Positions 1 to 10,408 of a stretch of DNA of 64,000 nt are shown here, piece after piece. Numbering within the stretch: the stretch's first letter is position 1; each line of letters starts with the position of its first letter. A program made the position numbers and the translations under genes. Source of the DNA: Acinetobacter portensis. GTDB taxonomy: Bacteria; Pseudomonadota; Gammaproteobacteria; Pseudomonadales; Moraxellaceae. Where the stretch lies: the NCBI RefSeq assembly GCF_009372215.1, contig NZ_LWRV01000002.1:1-64000 (forward strand). The letters are read 5' to 3'. The notes under the pieces are model-generated. The model saw nothing but the letters and a program-made list of their open reading frames with translations, had not been told where the DNA came from and made no database searches.

Positions 1-48
1 AATTGATGACACGCCCTAGAATAATAACTATTTCAAAATAATATAAAA

Positions 49-84
49 AAACTTTATGGCGATTTATATCGCCGTAAAGTTTTA
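49..84. terminator. Hairpin upstream of the fimbrial chaperone
   Basis: A 16-bp stem (one G-T wobble) flanks a 4-nt loop, with A-rich sequence before it and a T-rich tail after it, so it could terminate in either direction. It lies 56 bp before the chaperone start. In many chaperone-usher operons such a hairpin follows the major pilin gene and lowers read-through into the assembly genes. The pilin itself would lie left of the window, so this role is inferred. Confidence 0.6.
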
Positions 85-140
85 ATAAAAATCTTAATTT
101 TAACGTGTGTAATCTGTAAGCTATTCAAGAGATTAATATA

Positions 141-845
141 ATGTCAAATTTATTTAGAAAAAGCCTTATTGTTTTAGGTTTAATTTTATCATGTCTTACC
201 ACTGTTTCTTATGCAAGTAATACGGCTATTGGTGGTGTTTCTTTAGGTGTTACTCGCGTTATTTACCCTATTGATGCAAAACAAGTTTCTTTACCTGTTA
301 TTAATCATAGTAAGAATGATCGATATTTAATAAATTCTTGGATAGAAACTGATTATCAAAAAAAATCTAAAGATTTTTTAATTACTCCGCCTTTATTTGT
401 TGCTGAAGCAAATACCGAGAATACTCTTAGGATTGTAAATGTTGCTAATAATTTACCATTCGACCGCGAATCTGTTTTTTGGGTAAATGTAAAATCAATT
501 CCATCAGTAAATAAAGAAGACTTAGAAAGTAAAAATCTTTTACAGCTTGCAGTTTTATCGCGAATTAAATTATTTGTTCGTCCAAATGATTTGCCATATA
601 AATCTGAAAAAGCTTTAGAGATGATTTCTTTCGAGAAAGGTTCTAATGGGATTGTGGTAGATAATAAGTCACCGTACTTTATTTCATTTGTGAATGTTTA
701 TATTGGTGATAAAAAGCAACCAAATGTTATGGCAGCACCATTTGAAAAAACTACAATTTCTAGTGTGTTTGGTAAAAACTTTAGTTATCAAACCGTTAAT
801 GATTTCGGCGGATTAACACCGAAAACTGAAATTAACTTACATTGA
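141..845 (+). CDS. Periplasmic fimbrial chaperone (PapD family)
   Basis: This 234-residue protein should chaperone pilus subunits in the periplasm by donor-strand complementation. It has a Sec signal peptide (about residues 1-25, ending SYA) and two Ig-like domains. The N-terminal strand carries the Arg of the subunit-binding pocket (GVTRVIYP), and the G1 strand (about residues 130-145, LAVLSRIKLFVRP) has alternating hydrophobic residues and the conserved Lys. The length is normal for PapD/FimC chaperones. It is followed directly by the usher, overlapping the usher frame or separated from it by a few bases depending on the usher start. The coding sequence is very A+T rich, like the rest of the fimbrial operon. 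The family is secure; the pilus type is not. Confidence 0.93.
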   Translation: MSNLFRKSLIVLGLILSCLTTVSYASNTAIGGVSLGVTRVIYPIDAKQVSLPVINHSKNDRYLINSWIETDYQKKSKDFLITPPLFVAEANTENTLRIVNVANNLPFDRESVFWVNVKSIPSVNKEDLESKNLLQLAVLSRIKLFVRPNDLPYKSEKALEMISFEKGSNGIVVDNKSPYFISFVNVYIGDKKQPNVMAAPFEKTTISSVFGKNFSYQTVNDFGGLTPKTEINLH

Positions 846-850
846 TATTT

Positions 851-3442
851 ATGATGACTACTCATTTTAAAATACATCAAATCAATATTACATATGTGAA
901 AAGTAAATATTTTACATATCCTGTATCGGTTGTATTGAGTTTATTTATTACGACTAACCTTCATGCCGAGCAGGTATTTAATCCTGCATTTTTGAGTGAT
1001 GGTTTATCTGGAAGTCAAATTTCTGACTTGTCAAAATTTGAGAATACGACACATCAGTTGCCTGGTATATATCGTGTTGAAGTCTCAGTTAATAATGAAT
1101 TCATGTTTACACAAGATGTAAATTTTATTGAGAAGCCTGATATTAATGACCCTACAGGATTATTTCCGTGTTTTAATTTAAAAACATTGGAGCAATTTGG
1201 CATTAATATAAATCAGTATGAAGAATTAACTATCGCTGGAAATTCGACTTGTATTGATTTTCTTTCTATTATTGAAGACTCTACATCTAACTTTCAATTT
1301 GATAAACAAAAATTATCTGTAACTTTTCCTCAAATATCTCTTAAAAACCAGGTTCGTGGATATATTCCACCAGAACAATGGGATAATGGTATTTCAAGTT
1401 TATTTACTAACTATAATTTGTCGGGATACAATAATTCAAATGACAAAAGTCAGAGCATTTTTTTAGGCTTAGACAGTGGATTTAATTTGGGTTCTTGGCA
1501 ATTTCGTAACTCAAGTAGCTTTAGTTATAATTCTAATAAAAATAGCTCATCTAAAAGTTGGACTAATTTAAATACATATGCTCAAAAAACATTAGTACCG
1601 ATCAGTAGCCAATTAACCATTGGTGATAGTTCATCCAATAATGATATTTTTGATAGCTTTAGCTTTCGTGGTGTTCAGCTATCATCGTTAGATAATATTT
1701 ATCCAGATAGCCTACAAGGTTATGCTCCTACCGTACGAGGTATTGCAAAAACCAATGCCAAAGTCGTAATCAAACAAAATGGAAATATTGTTCAGCAAGT
1801 TACTGTTCCGCCAGGTCCTTTTACAATTAATGATTTAAATCAGACAAATACCAGTGGTGATTTAGACATTACTATTGAAGAAAATGATGGAACTAAGCAG
1901 CGCTATATTATCCCATATTCAACATTACCTATTTTTCAACGCGAAGGTAGGACTAAATATAATGTGATTGCTGGACGATTCAGGAGTGGGCATAAATTTC
2001 AAGAAAATCCAACTATTGTTCAATCAACCCTAGCACATGGTTTAGGTGGCGGATTCTCTATATATTCTGGAACACAGCTATCCGATAGATATCAAAGTTT
2101 TTTATTAGGTCTAGGTAGTAACTTAGGTCAGTATGGTGCTGTGTCTTTTGATATCACGCATGCGAATAGTACATTGGCCGATAATTCTACCCATGATGGT
2201 CAGTCAGTCCGATTTTTATATGCAAAATCATTAATTAATACAGGTACAACTTTTAGGTTGTTAGGGTATAGATATTCAACTAGAGGATTCTATACGTTAA
2301 ATGATACTGCCTATAATAAGATGAGTGATTCAGGATCTACAAACCCGAGTATTACAGATTACTATAATTTAAATAATACAAAAAAAGGGCGTTTTGAGGC
2401 GAATATTTCTCACTCTTTCGGTAAAAAGTATGGATCTATATATTTATCTGGCAACCAACAGACATTTTGGGGAACCAAAAACAAAAATACATGGTTTCAA
2501 GCTGGTTATGCCAATTCTTGGAATGATTTTAACTTTTCATTGGCTGCAAGTTATGTTCGATCATCTGAAGTTGATCAGAGTGACACACAGTTTACTGCAA
2601 ATGTATCGTTTCCTTTAGATAAGTTATTTTCTAAGGCGTATAGAGATAAAAATCAACGTAGTAGATCTTATGTTACAGCATCAACAAACCAAGGGCCTCA
2701 TGGTAATACCTCATATAATACAAGCATTAATGGCACATTATTAGAAGATCGTAATTTAAGCTATAGCCTTAGTCAGGGCTATATTAATGATCGAGATAGT
2801 AATGGTTCTGTGAGTGTCGGTTATCAAGGTGGGTATGGTAATGTCGGTGCAAGTTATAGTTATGATAAAGATAATAACCAATTTTCATATAATGCATCTG
2901 GTTCAGCGCTTGTCCATGCGAATGGCATTACATTTGGTCAGGTAATAAGTGATACAGCTATTTTAGTAAAAGTTCCTGGTGCTAAAAATATTAAAATTGA
3001 AAACTATACTGGTGTAAAAACAGATTGGAGAGGCTATGCGATTGTTCCTTATGCAAGTGCATATAGACAAAACCGTATTGCACTAGATACAAATAGTTTT
3101 GGCGACAATGTGGAAATTAATAATAACGTTGAAAATGTAGTTCCAATACAAGGTGCTATTTCCCGAGCGACATTTACAGCAAATGTGGGTGTACGAGCAT
3201 TGGTTACTTTATCTAAGAATGGTGAGTTTATACCATATGCAAGTAGTGTTATTGAAACTGAAAGTTCTTCACAAGGTTTTGTTGCCGATGAGGGGCGCGT
3301 TTATTTAACAGGCTTGCCTCATAAAGGAACCTTAAATGTTACATGGGGAAGTGATAGTAACTCGAGTTGTTCAATTCCTTATGATATTTCTGAAGCTGAT
3401 CTTTCTCAATCTATCATTCAGTTTGAACTTGAATGTGAATAG
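851..3442 (+). CDS. Outer-membrane fimbrial usher (FimD/PapC family)
   Basis: The usher is the outer-membrane pore that polymerises and exports pilus subunits. The 863-residue product has a hydrophobic signal segment ending in NLHA, an N-terminal periplasmic domain beginning FNPAFLSDG, a long barrel rich in Ser, Asn, Tyr and Gly, and a C-terminal domain with a Cys pair near the end (SCSIPYD ... ECE). The start is uncertain. ATG at 851 is chosen; ATG at 854 and a TTG at 842 that overlaps the chaperone stop are alternatives, and none has a strong ribosome binding site. About 30 residues precede the signal hydrophobic core, so the true start could be further in. Length and domain order are normal for the family. 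Confidence 0.93.
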   Translation: MMTTHFKIHQINITYVKSKYFTYPVSVVLSLFITTNLHAEQVFNPAFLSDGLSGSQISDLSKFENTTHQLPGIYRVEVSVNNEFMFTQDVNFIEKPDINDPTGLFPCFNLKTLEQFGININQYEELTIAGNSTCIDFLSIIEDSTSNFQFDKQKLSVTFPQISLKNQVRGYIPPEQWDNGISSLFTNYNLSGYNNSNDKSQSIFLGLDSGFNLGSWQFRNSSSFSYNSNKNSSSKSWTNLNTYAQKTLVPISSQLTIGDSSSNNDIFDSFSFRGVQLSSLDNIYPDSLQGYAPTVRGIAKTNAKVVIKQNGNIVQQVTVPPGPFTINDLNQTNTSGDLDITIEENDGTKQRYIIPYSTLPIFQREGRTKYNVIAGRFRSGHKFQENPTIVQSTLAHGLGGGFSIYSGTQLSDRYQSFLLGLGSNLGQYGAVSFDITHANSTLADNSTHDGQSVRFLYAKSLINTGTTFRLLGYRYSTRGFYTLNDTAYNKMSDSGSTNPSITDYYNLNNTKKGRFEANISHSFGKKYGSIYLSGNQQTFWGTKNKNTWFQAGYANSWNDFNFSLAASYVRSSEVDQSDTQFTANVSFPLDKLFSKAYRDKNQRSRSYVTASTNQGPHGNTSYNTSINGTLLEDRNLSYSLSQGYINDRDSNGSVSVGYQGGYGNVGASYSYDKDNNQFSYNASGSALVHANGITFGQVISDTAILVKVPGAKNIKIENYTGVKTDWRGYAIVPYASAYRQNRIALDTNSFGDNVEINNNVENVVPIQGAISRATFTANVGVRALVTLSKNGEFIPYASSVIETESSSQGFVADEGRVYLTGLPHKGTLNVTWGSDSNSSCSIPYDISEADLSQSIIQFELECE

Positions 3443-3453
3443 GTAAACAAGAA

Positions 3454-4461
3454 ATGAAATTTAACTTTTTAATATTTGCTTTATTGTTCGGTTTTTCTGT
3501 TCAAGCGAATGCACATATATGTTGGAATTCAAAAGGACAAGGGGTAGTGGATGAAGTATTTTATGACTTATCAAATACCTTCACTAGCTCAAATAATAAG
3601 CCTGGAGAAATCGTAGAGCTTTTAAAACAGTTTAATTATAGAGTTACCGCTGTTTGTCCGAAGCACAGTTCTAGTGAGAGTAATAATAGAACAAGACGTA
3701 GCTATGTAACAGAGTTTCCTATTGTAGAGACGCTTGGAGGGTATCAGTATCTTAAACTCAATGATTATTTATTGGGTGCAATGGCGATTACAGACTCTTA
3801 TGCTGGAACTTTTTATCCTCCTGTTGACCATAAACAAATGGGATCTCATCCAAATGTTTCCAAAGGGACTGCTTTTCCAGTTACAGATTCGAACTTTAGA
3901 TTTCGCTTAAAAGTGATTAAGCCTTTTATTGATTTTATTCCAATACCTAAACGTACGCTATTTAAGGTGTATGTCACTACTGGATATGATGCGCTAACGA
4001 CTCCTGTTTATGAAATTTCTTATAGTGGTAGTGTTACTGTGCCTCAAAGCTGCGATATTGGAGTTGGGGACACTCTGGACATTGATTTTGGTAAAATTTC
4101 ATCTCAGGCTTTTGTTCAAGCTGGTGCTGGTAATAAACCAGTGGGTACAAATGAACAAGTTAGAACTTTAGCTATTCAATGTAAGAATATTAATTCGTAT
4201 GCTGCTTTAACAATTCGACTAGAAGCAGAATTAGTCTCTGGCGAAATCATGCAAACGAGTAATCCTGATATTGGGGTTAAAATATCAGATAATAAAGGAA
4301 AGGTTTTAATACCAAATAATATAAATAGTACTATTCCATTTATATTTAATAATCCTCCTGTAAATGTTGTTATTAAAGCTTGGCCAATTAGTCTTACTGG
4401 AAAAGCACCTGAAGTTGGACCTTTTAGAGCTCGTGGTTATCTACGAGTTGATTTTGAATAA
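3454..4461 (+). CDS. Two-domain fimbrial tip adhesin
   Basis: This 335-residue protein has a signal peptide (about residues 1-20, ending ANA), a first domain to about residue 190, and a C-terminal pilin-like domain starting near SVTVPQSCDI. The second domain has the paired cysteines and the terminal beta-strand pattern (RARGYLRVDFE) used for donor-strand exchange. This is the FimH-like layout: a receptor-binding domain joined to a pilin domain that anchors it at the fibre tip. It follows the usher after 11 bp. The N-terminal domain shows no close similarity to a lectin I recognise, so the receptor is unknown. The role is inferred from architecture and operon position. Confidence 0.8.
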   Translation: MKFNFLIFALLFGFSVQANAHICWNSKGQGVVDEVFYDLSNTFTSSNNKPGEIVELLKQFNYRVTAVCPKHSSSESNNRTRRSYVTEFPIVETLGGYQYLKLNDYLLGAMAITDSYAGTFYPPVDHKQMGSHPNVSKGTAFPVTDSNFRFRLKVIKPFIDFIPIPKRTLFKVYVTTGYDALTTPVYEISYSGSVTVPQSCDIGVGDTLDIDFGKISSQAFVQAGAGNKPVGTNEQVRTLAIQCKNINSYAALTIRLEAELVSGEIMQTSNPDIGVKISDNKGKVLIPNNINSTIPFIFNNPPVNVVIKAWPISLTGKAPEVGPFRARGYLRVDFE

Positions 4462-4474
4462 GAGGTTTATTTAT

Positions 4475-5008
4475 ATGAATTTATTTATAAAAACGGGGCT
4501 GTTATTTGTTTGTATAGGTTTTAGCCATATAGGCTATGCCGCTCTGACTGAACTTGCACGAATTAATGTGGAATTATTTGGTGAGGTCACTACATCTACA
4601 TGTGGTGTATTAGAATCAGAGCAACATAAGTATATTGACTTAGGTGTTCACTCTATTAAGAGTTTGAATGGTGTTGGCACTAAAACAAAACCTGTACCTA
4701 TTCCTTTTACTTTGAGTAACTGTCATCCTAATAGCCCAATAACATTAACGTTTAGTGGCACTCGAGATGTTTCAAACCCTGAATTTTTAGCACTTGAGAG
4801 CTTGCCTAATATGGCGAAAAACGTAGCAATTGAGCTTCTTGATCATGATAAAAAAAGACTTCCTCTTAATACGAAAAGTCAGACTTTAACTGCTGATCAA
4901 GATGGTCGGATTGTTACAAACTTTTATGCTAATTATATTGTTACTCGTGATTCAGTAACCCCAGGTGTTGCCAATGCTAATGCACAATTTACAATTCAAT
5001 ATGATTAA
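4475..5008 (+). CDS. Minor fimbrial subunit (pilin domain)
   Basis: The 177-residue product has a signal peptide (residues 1 to about 20, ending GYA) followed by one pilin domain with a Cys pair (STCGVLE and SNCHPNSP) and a C-terminal strand ending ANAQFTIQYD, typical for donor-strand exchange. The start at 4475 is used because it is preceded by an AGAGG site and opens with the signal peptide; the open frame continues upstream inside the adhesin gene without one. It is the last gene of the fimbrial operon and ends just before a terminator. It is probably an adaptor or minor component rather than the main rod subunit, because major pilins are usually the first gene of such operons. Confidence 0.8.
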   Translation: MNLFIKTGLLFVCIGFSHIGYAALTELARINVELFGEVTTSTCGVLESEQHKYIDLGVHSIKSLNGVGTKTKPVPIPFTLSNCHPNSPITLTFSGTRDVSNPEFLALESLPNMAKNVAIELLDHDKKRLPLNTKSQTLTADQDGRIVTNFYANYIVTRDSVTPGVANANAQFTIQYD

Positions 5009-5053
5009 ATAAAGTATAGCTTCTAAGTGTTCATTTAGTTTTAGCTTTAAACA

Positions 5054-5083
5054 CCGCATAAAGAAATTTATGCGGATTTTTTA
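5054..5083 (+). terminator. Rho-independent terminator of the fimbrial operon
   Basis: A 9-bp perfect stem (CCGCATAAA) with a 4-nt loop is followed by a T-rich tract. It sits 46 bp after the stop of the last fimbrial gene. Confidence 0.8.
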
Positions 5084-5139
5084 GATCTTTAGATGTTAAA
5101 ATTTTATAATCAATAATTAGAATTAAGCACTTAACAAAT

Positions 5140-5445
5140 ATGAAACTAATAGAAATTGAGCCTTATTTCTGGGAGTTATATCAAGATGAAAGTGCAATGT
5201 ATCTCCGTATTGCTATTCACAATAGTTTTGTGACTTGGGATAAATCTATCTACTTAGATGAGGACGCCATCAATCATTATTTTAAGGAAGGTAAACTTAG
5301 TGTTGATGCATTAGCGAAAAGAATTGAAAGTAGTATAATTAGAAAGGATTATGATCTATTCTATTCTTATCAAATTGTAAATAAAGAACAAAAACAAAGA
5401 ATGGATGGAGCATTTATGGCTTGGAAAAACACTAATCAGGCATAA
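5140..5445 (+). CDS. Small hypothetical protein
   Basis: The 101-residue protein has no signal peptide or membrane segment and no motif I recognise. It is acidic and aromatic in its N-terminal half (EPYFWELYQDES), followed by a helical, charged C-terminal half. There is no strong ribosome binding site before the ATG at 5140. It stands alone between the fimbrial operon terminator and a bidirectional terminator shared with the convergent dioxygenase gene, so it probably has its own promoter. Even amino-acid use and clean terminators on both sides suggest a real gene, but no function can be assigned. Confidence 0.6.
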   Translation: MKLIEIEPYFWELYQDESAMYLRIAIHNSFVTWDKSIYLDEDAINHYFKEGKLSVDALAKRIESSIIRKDYDLFYSYQIVNKEQKQRMDGAFMAWKNTNQA

Positions 5446-5476
5446 AGTAAAAAATTATATAAATCTTAGAGTAATA

Positions 5477-5498
5477 AAAGAGGCATTAAGCCTCTTTT
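5477..5498. terminator. Bidirectional terminator between convergent genes
   Basis: A perfect stem of the AAAGAGGC/GCCTCTTT type with a short loop has A-rich and T-rich flanks on opposite sides. It separates the hypothetical gene ending at 5445 from the minus-strand dioxygenase gene ending at 5511. Confidence 0.75.
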
Positions 5499-5510
5499 TA
5501 AGCAAATAAT

Positions 5511-6503
5511 CTAAGCTGCTTGACCTAATCCTTTTGGAATACCATTACGACCAGGGAAGTCTTTCGCTAGTTTTCGAGCATTTGGCATTTGTAGCCATAA
5601 ACGTAATAATTTACGACGTTTTTCAACCTCATCATAATCTTCAAAAGAGGAGCGAGAGTGCATAACACAATAATTATTACAGAATTGAATATCACCAGGT
5701 TCAAGCATCATATCAAGTCTAAGATCTGATTCTTGGCTGATTTTATCAAAAATATTTAAGGCATCCGTTTGAACTTGTGAAAGCGGAACTTGACGACGAT
5801 CATGCCCAAGTTCAATGTAATAACGTAAATATCGGCATGCTAATTTTCCCTCAAAATAACTAAAAATAGGGGATAAAGAAGGTTCAACTTCACCTAAATG
5901 GTCATACCAAGCAGGATGATAAAAATAGCCTAAGTATTCAGGATATTTTTCTAGAATTCGATTATAAACCGTAGATGAGCTGACAATGCTGCTTAAACCA
6001 CCTTGTTTAGCTTTACGAATTGAAAGTAAGCCTACAACATCGCTTAGGTCTGCATGGTAAGGCAAATAATCATTGGTTTCATAAACACGCGTCATTTTCT
6101 GGGTTTTATCACCAATATTTTCGACATAACCAATAAGATCACCACGTGCATTTTGAGTAACGGAATTACCCATATGCAAACCTAAAATATAATAAATATT
6201 TGCCAGTTGGTTTTCATTGTATTTATTGGCATCTAAACCACGAATCACAATGAATCCGTAACCATTTTCGAGTTCATTTGTAATGTAATCAATTTGGAAT
6301 AAAAATTCAGTATCGTCAATCAATGCATCTTCTTTAACAAAATTGGGTGCAACTAAATTTCGAGCTTCTAGTTTTGCTTGTACAGCATCAAGAACATTTA
6401 AAACATGTGGGGTGAGGTGGTAAATCCAATCGGTATTATTTGCGATTTCACTTCCAACCCATGCGCATTTATCGGTAATTTTTTCTTTCAATATTGTATT
6501 CAT
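5511..6503 (-). CDS. TauD/TfdA-family Fe(II)/2-oxoglutarate dioxygenase
   Basis: The 330-residue protein has the iron-binding facial triad of the family: H150-x-D152 in LPYHADLSD and a distal His at about 282 (YCVMHSRSS), followed by the 2-oxoglutarate-binding Arg in KLLRLWLQMP. Such enzymes hydroxylate an unactivated carbon, often next to a sulfonate, ether, ester or quaternary amine. The substrate cannot be read from the sequence. The ATG at 6503 is preferred over the TTG at 6512 because GAGGA lies at normal spacing. The gene is downstream of the flavin monooxygenase on the same strand, separated by a strong hairpin, and its neighbours include a PhyH dioxygenase and formaldehyde dehydrogenase. 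The family call is confident. Confidence 0.87.
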   Translation of the reverse strand: MNTILKEKITDKCAWVGSEIANNTDWIYHLTPHVLNVLDAVQAKLEARNLVAPNFVKEDALIDDTEFLFQIDYITNELENGYGFIVIRGLDANKYNENQLANIYYILGLHMGNSVTQNARGDLIGYVENIGDKTQKMTRVYETNDYLPYHADLSDVVGLLSIRKAKQGGLSSIVSSSTVYNRILEKYPEYLGYFYHPAWYDHLGEVEPSLSPIFSYFEGKLACRYLRYYIELGHDRRQVPLSQVQTDALNIFDKISQESDLRLDMMLEPGDIQFCNNYCVMHSRSSFEDYDEVEKRRKLLRLWLQMPNARKLAKDFPGRNGIPKGLGQAA

Positions 6504-6543
6504 TGTCCCCAATCCTCATGAATGTGTTTGTTTGTCATACATA

Positions 6544-6580
6544 AACATGCACATATTCCAAAGGTGAATATGTGCATGTT
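6544..6580 (-). promoter_or_regulatory. Intercistronic 15-bp stem hairpin
   Basis: Positions 6544-6558 and 6566-6580 form a perfect 15-bp inverted repeat with a 7-nt loop, between the stop of the flavin monooxygenase gene and the start of the dioxygenase gene. No T run follows it on the transcribed strand, so it is not a classical terminator. It could be an mRNA-stability or processing element, or an operator. Confidence 0.5.
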
Positions 6581-6590
6581 GAGTTAAGAT

Positions 6591-7865
6591 TTAGGCTGTG
6601 TTTTTCAGCAGATTTTTATCTGTGGTGTATTCAAGATACTTACGCTGAATGTCGATGTGTTCTGCAATGTGTTTTGCATCGTGCCAAACACCCCAAATGA
6701 AGCTTGAACCACGACCTGTTAAATAGGGCAAACCTAAGAAATAAACGCCACGCTCAGGTGAAATTCCTTGTTTATGTTTTGGTTTATTGAACTCATCGAA
6801 TGCATTCACTTGTAGCCAGTTAAAGTCATAACTAAAGCCTGAAGCCCAAATAACAGAGGTAATATTTGCCTCTGCCATATCCAATTCTAAAATTGGATTA
6901 AGCACACATTCTGGGTTTGGGAGTTGATGTCGTGCTTGTGGTTCTGTTGGTAAATCTAAACCATTTTTCGCCACATATGCATCTGCTTCATCATAAAAAG
7001 CCATGAGTACAGCATCACCATCTTCTAAATTTTTCTTTAAATCTGCTTTAAATTTAATGATGTTGTTGTCAAAAGATTCAGTCATACCAACAAGAGTAAT
7101 CCCTTGTTTTTCTAAAGCGCGAAAATCGATATTGATACCGCCATGTGCACCACTAACAGCCAAGCCTTTAAGTGGTCCATTGTCTGTACGCATAAAGTCC
7201 CATCCGCCTAAAACACCTAACCACCATACGTTGTCACGGTTACGATAAGTACGCGGTGGACGCTCATGTTGACCAACAGATAGATAGACTTTTTTACCTG
7301 AACGATTAATTTCATCTGCAATTTGAACGCCAGATGAACCTGCACCAATTACTAAAACAGCACCTTCAGGAAGTTGTTGTGGGTTTTTATATTGGTCTGA
7401 ATGAATTTGATAAAAAGATGGATCTTTTGCTGCTACAGGCGGAATGACTGCTTTTTGGAAAGCACCTGTCGCAGAGACAATACGTTGTGTATAAATCGTT
7501 CCTTCAGATGTTTCTACGGTAAAACCTAAACGTTTTTCAGATTTATATGCTTTATTTACCGACACACCTGTATGAATTGGTAAGTTAAATTTTTCGGCAT
7601 ACTTTTCAAAATAATCGGCAACTTTATCGTGGTGAACAAAACTATCAGGATCTGCATCAAATTCTAGACCAGGGAAACAATCGTGCCAGCAAGGGCCATT
7701 GGCAACAAGTGAATCCCAACGACGTGTACGCCAAGCTTCAGCAATTCTATTTTTCTCAAGCACAACATGTGAAATACCTAAAGTTGTTAGATGTTCACTC
7801 ATTGCTACGCCCGCTTGACCTGCACCGACTACAACAGTATCGACATTTAAATTATCTAATTTCAT
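6591..7865 (-). CDS. Flavin-containing monooxygenase (CzcO/FMO-like)
   Basis: The 424-residue protein has an FAD-binding fold at the N-terminus (VVVGAGQAG, residues 11-19) and a second dinucleotide site for NADPH (VIGAGSSGVQIADE, about residues 172-185). Between them is a segment resembling the FMO/BVMO signature (FYQIHSDQY, about 151-159). Such enzymes oxygenate N or S centres or carry out Baeyer-Villiger oxidation. The ATG at 7865 is preferred over the longer TTG frame to 7886 because AAGGA lies about 8 nt upstream. The gene runs divergent from the class III alcohol dehydrogenase and leads into the TauD-like gene. The substrate is unknown. Confidence 0.85.
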   Translation of the reverse strand: MKLDNLNVDTVVVGAGQAGVAMSEHLTTLGISHVVLEKNRIAEAWRTRRWDSLVANGPCWHDCFPGLEFDADPDSFVHHDKVADYFEKYAEKFNLPIHTGVSVNKAYKSEKRLGFTVETSEGTIYTQRIVSATGAFQKAVIPPVAAKDPSFYQIHSDQYKNPQQLPEGAVLVIGAGSSGVQIADEINRSGKKVYLSVGQHERPPRTYRNRDNVWWLGVLGGWDFMRTDNGPLKGLAVSGAHGGINIDFRALEKQGITLVGMTESFDNNIIKFKADLKKNLEDGDAVLMAFYDEADAYVAKNGLDLPTEPQARHQLPNPECVLNPILELDMAEANITSVIWASGFSYDFNWLQVNAFDEFNKPKHKQGISPERGVYFLGLPYLTGRGSSFIWGVWHDAKHIAEHIDIQRKYLEYTTDKNLLKNTA

Positions 7866-9301
<1,436 letters not shown>

Positions 9302-9320
9302 TCATCTCAATAAGAAACTA

Positions 9321-9349
9321 AAAAAGTCCCATTTATTGGGGCTTTTTTT
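9321..9349 (+). terminator. Terminator after the formaldehyde dehydrogenase gene
   Basis: A stem of AAAAAGTCCC with GGGGCTTTTT (one wobble pair) and a 7-nt loop runs into a T tract, 20 bp after the stop codon. Confidence 0.75.
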
Positions 9350-9468
9350 ATAATTGGAATAAATTTTTTAAATGATAGATATAAAAAAACCAATGTTCTA
9401 AACGGGTGAACATTGGTGAAAGCAAATTGAGGGAATGTCTGCTTAAAAATTTAAAATGACAATGAGTA

Positions 9469-10260
9469 TTAAGCTACAAATGGAAATTCATCTTCAGGCA
9501 ATGGATCACCTGTAGACAAAACATCAATTAAATGAGGATATTGTGGGGATGTTTTCCCACCTCTATTCACATAAACAGCTTCATCACCTAACCAACGAAA
9601 AGATACTGCACGACGTGAATGTTCTTTTGATAAATTTCCTGGTGCGCCGTGAATGGTTAAATAGTTAAATGCAATTGCATCGCCAGGTTCAAGTTCCCAA
9701 CCTAAAATATTGTAATCATTTCGGTTGCTGTCGATATCGGGTAAAACCTCTTCTTTAGAACCTGCATGATCGTAATATTCGCCATTAAAACTAAGTGGCT
9801 TAAAATGTTTGCCCCATTTATGTGAGCCTGCAATAAATTCAATAGCAGATTCACGAGAAATAGGATCAAGTGGAATCCATAAACTCAGTGTTTGTTTGGC
9901 ATCTACAGGATAATACGGAGCATCGTGATGCCAAGGTGTGACTTTGGCTGAACCTGTTCCTTTGACAAGCACATGCTCGTGGAACATACGTACAGATTGA
10001 GAGCCCATAATAGACTTTACAATTTCAGCAGCAGGACTTTCTTTCACAAAGGTGTTGAAAGCATCAATGCGTTGCCAATTACAATAATCTGCCCAAAAAC
10101 GACCTTGAGTTTGTCCTGGTGTGTAATCACGGAACCATTGACCGGGTTGTTGTTCATTGGTATTTACACCAGATTCAAGCAGGGGAATCCAATCTTTAAA
10201 CAATCCACGGATGATGACTACGCCATCACGTTCAAATAATTCGTGTTCAGTTTCCAACAT
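9469..10260 (-). CDS. PhyH-family Fe(II)/2-oxoglutarate dioxygenase
   Basis: The 263-residue protein belongs to the phytanoyl-CoA dioxygenase superfamily. The iron ligands are H111-x-D113 (PWHHDAPYY) and H204 (LTIHGAPGN), with the 2-oxoglutarate-binding Arg nearby (SRRAVSFRW). The segment SLWIPLDPIS followed by IEFIAGSHKWG is typical of the family. The ATG at 10260 is chosen because AAGGAG lies 8 nt upstream; the longer GTG start at 10269 would overlap that site. It is the last member of the oxygenase group and is transcribed alone. Family members act on acyl-CoAs, phosphonates, ectoine and other small molecules, so the substrate is not predictable. Confidence 0.85.
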   Translation of the reverse strand: MLETEHELFERDGVVIIRGLFKDWIPLLESGVNTNEQQPGQWFRDYTPGQTQGRFWADYCNWQRIDAFNTFVKESPAAEIVKSIMGSQSVRMFHEHVLVKGTGSAKVTPWHHDAPYYPVDAKQTLSLWIPLDPISRESAIEFIAGSHKWGKHFKPLSFNGEYYDHAGSKEEVLPDIDSNRNDYNILGWELEPGDAIAFNYLTIHGAPGNLSKEHSRRAVSFRWLGDEAVYVNRGGKTSPQYPHLIDVLSTGDPLPEDEFPFVA

Positions 10261-10393
10261 GTCAATCACTCCTTAAAATGAGGTTTGCATCAGGTCTGTT
10301 GTTTGATGTTAAAACGACTATAAGGAGAGTTAGGTTTTAGTGAAATACGTGCTTTAGAAAGCTATGATTTTGTTTTTTTGAATTAATACTTTT

Positions 10394-10408
10394 TTTGTAC
10401 TGTACAAA
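10394..10408. promoter_or_regulatory. 15-bp inverted repeat, candidate operator
   Basis: TTTGTAC and GTACAAA flank a single central T, giving perfect dyad symmetry 134 bp upstream of the dioxygenase start. The pattern is of the kind bound by GntR-type dimers. No regulator gene is adjacent and the assignment is inference. Confidence 0.4.

Noticed and set aside
2394..2618. 74-residue open frame inside the usher gene
   Set aside because: It lies wholly within the usher in another frame, with no ribosome binding site or recognisable content.
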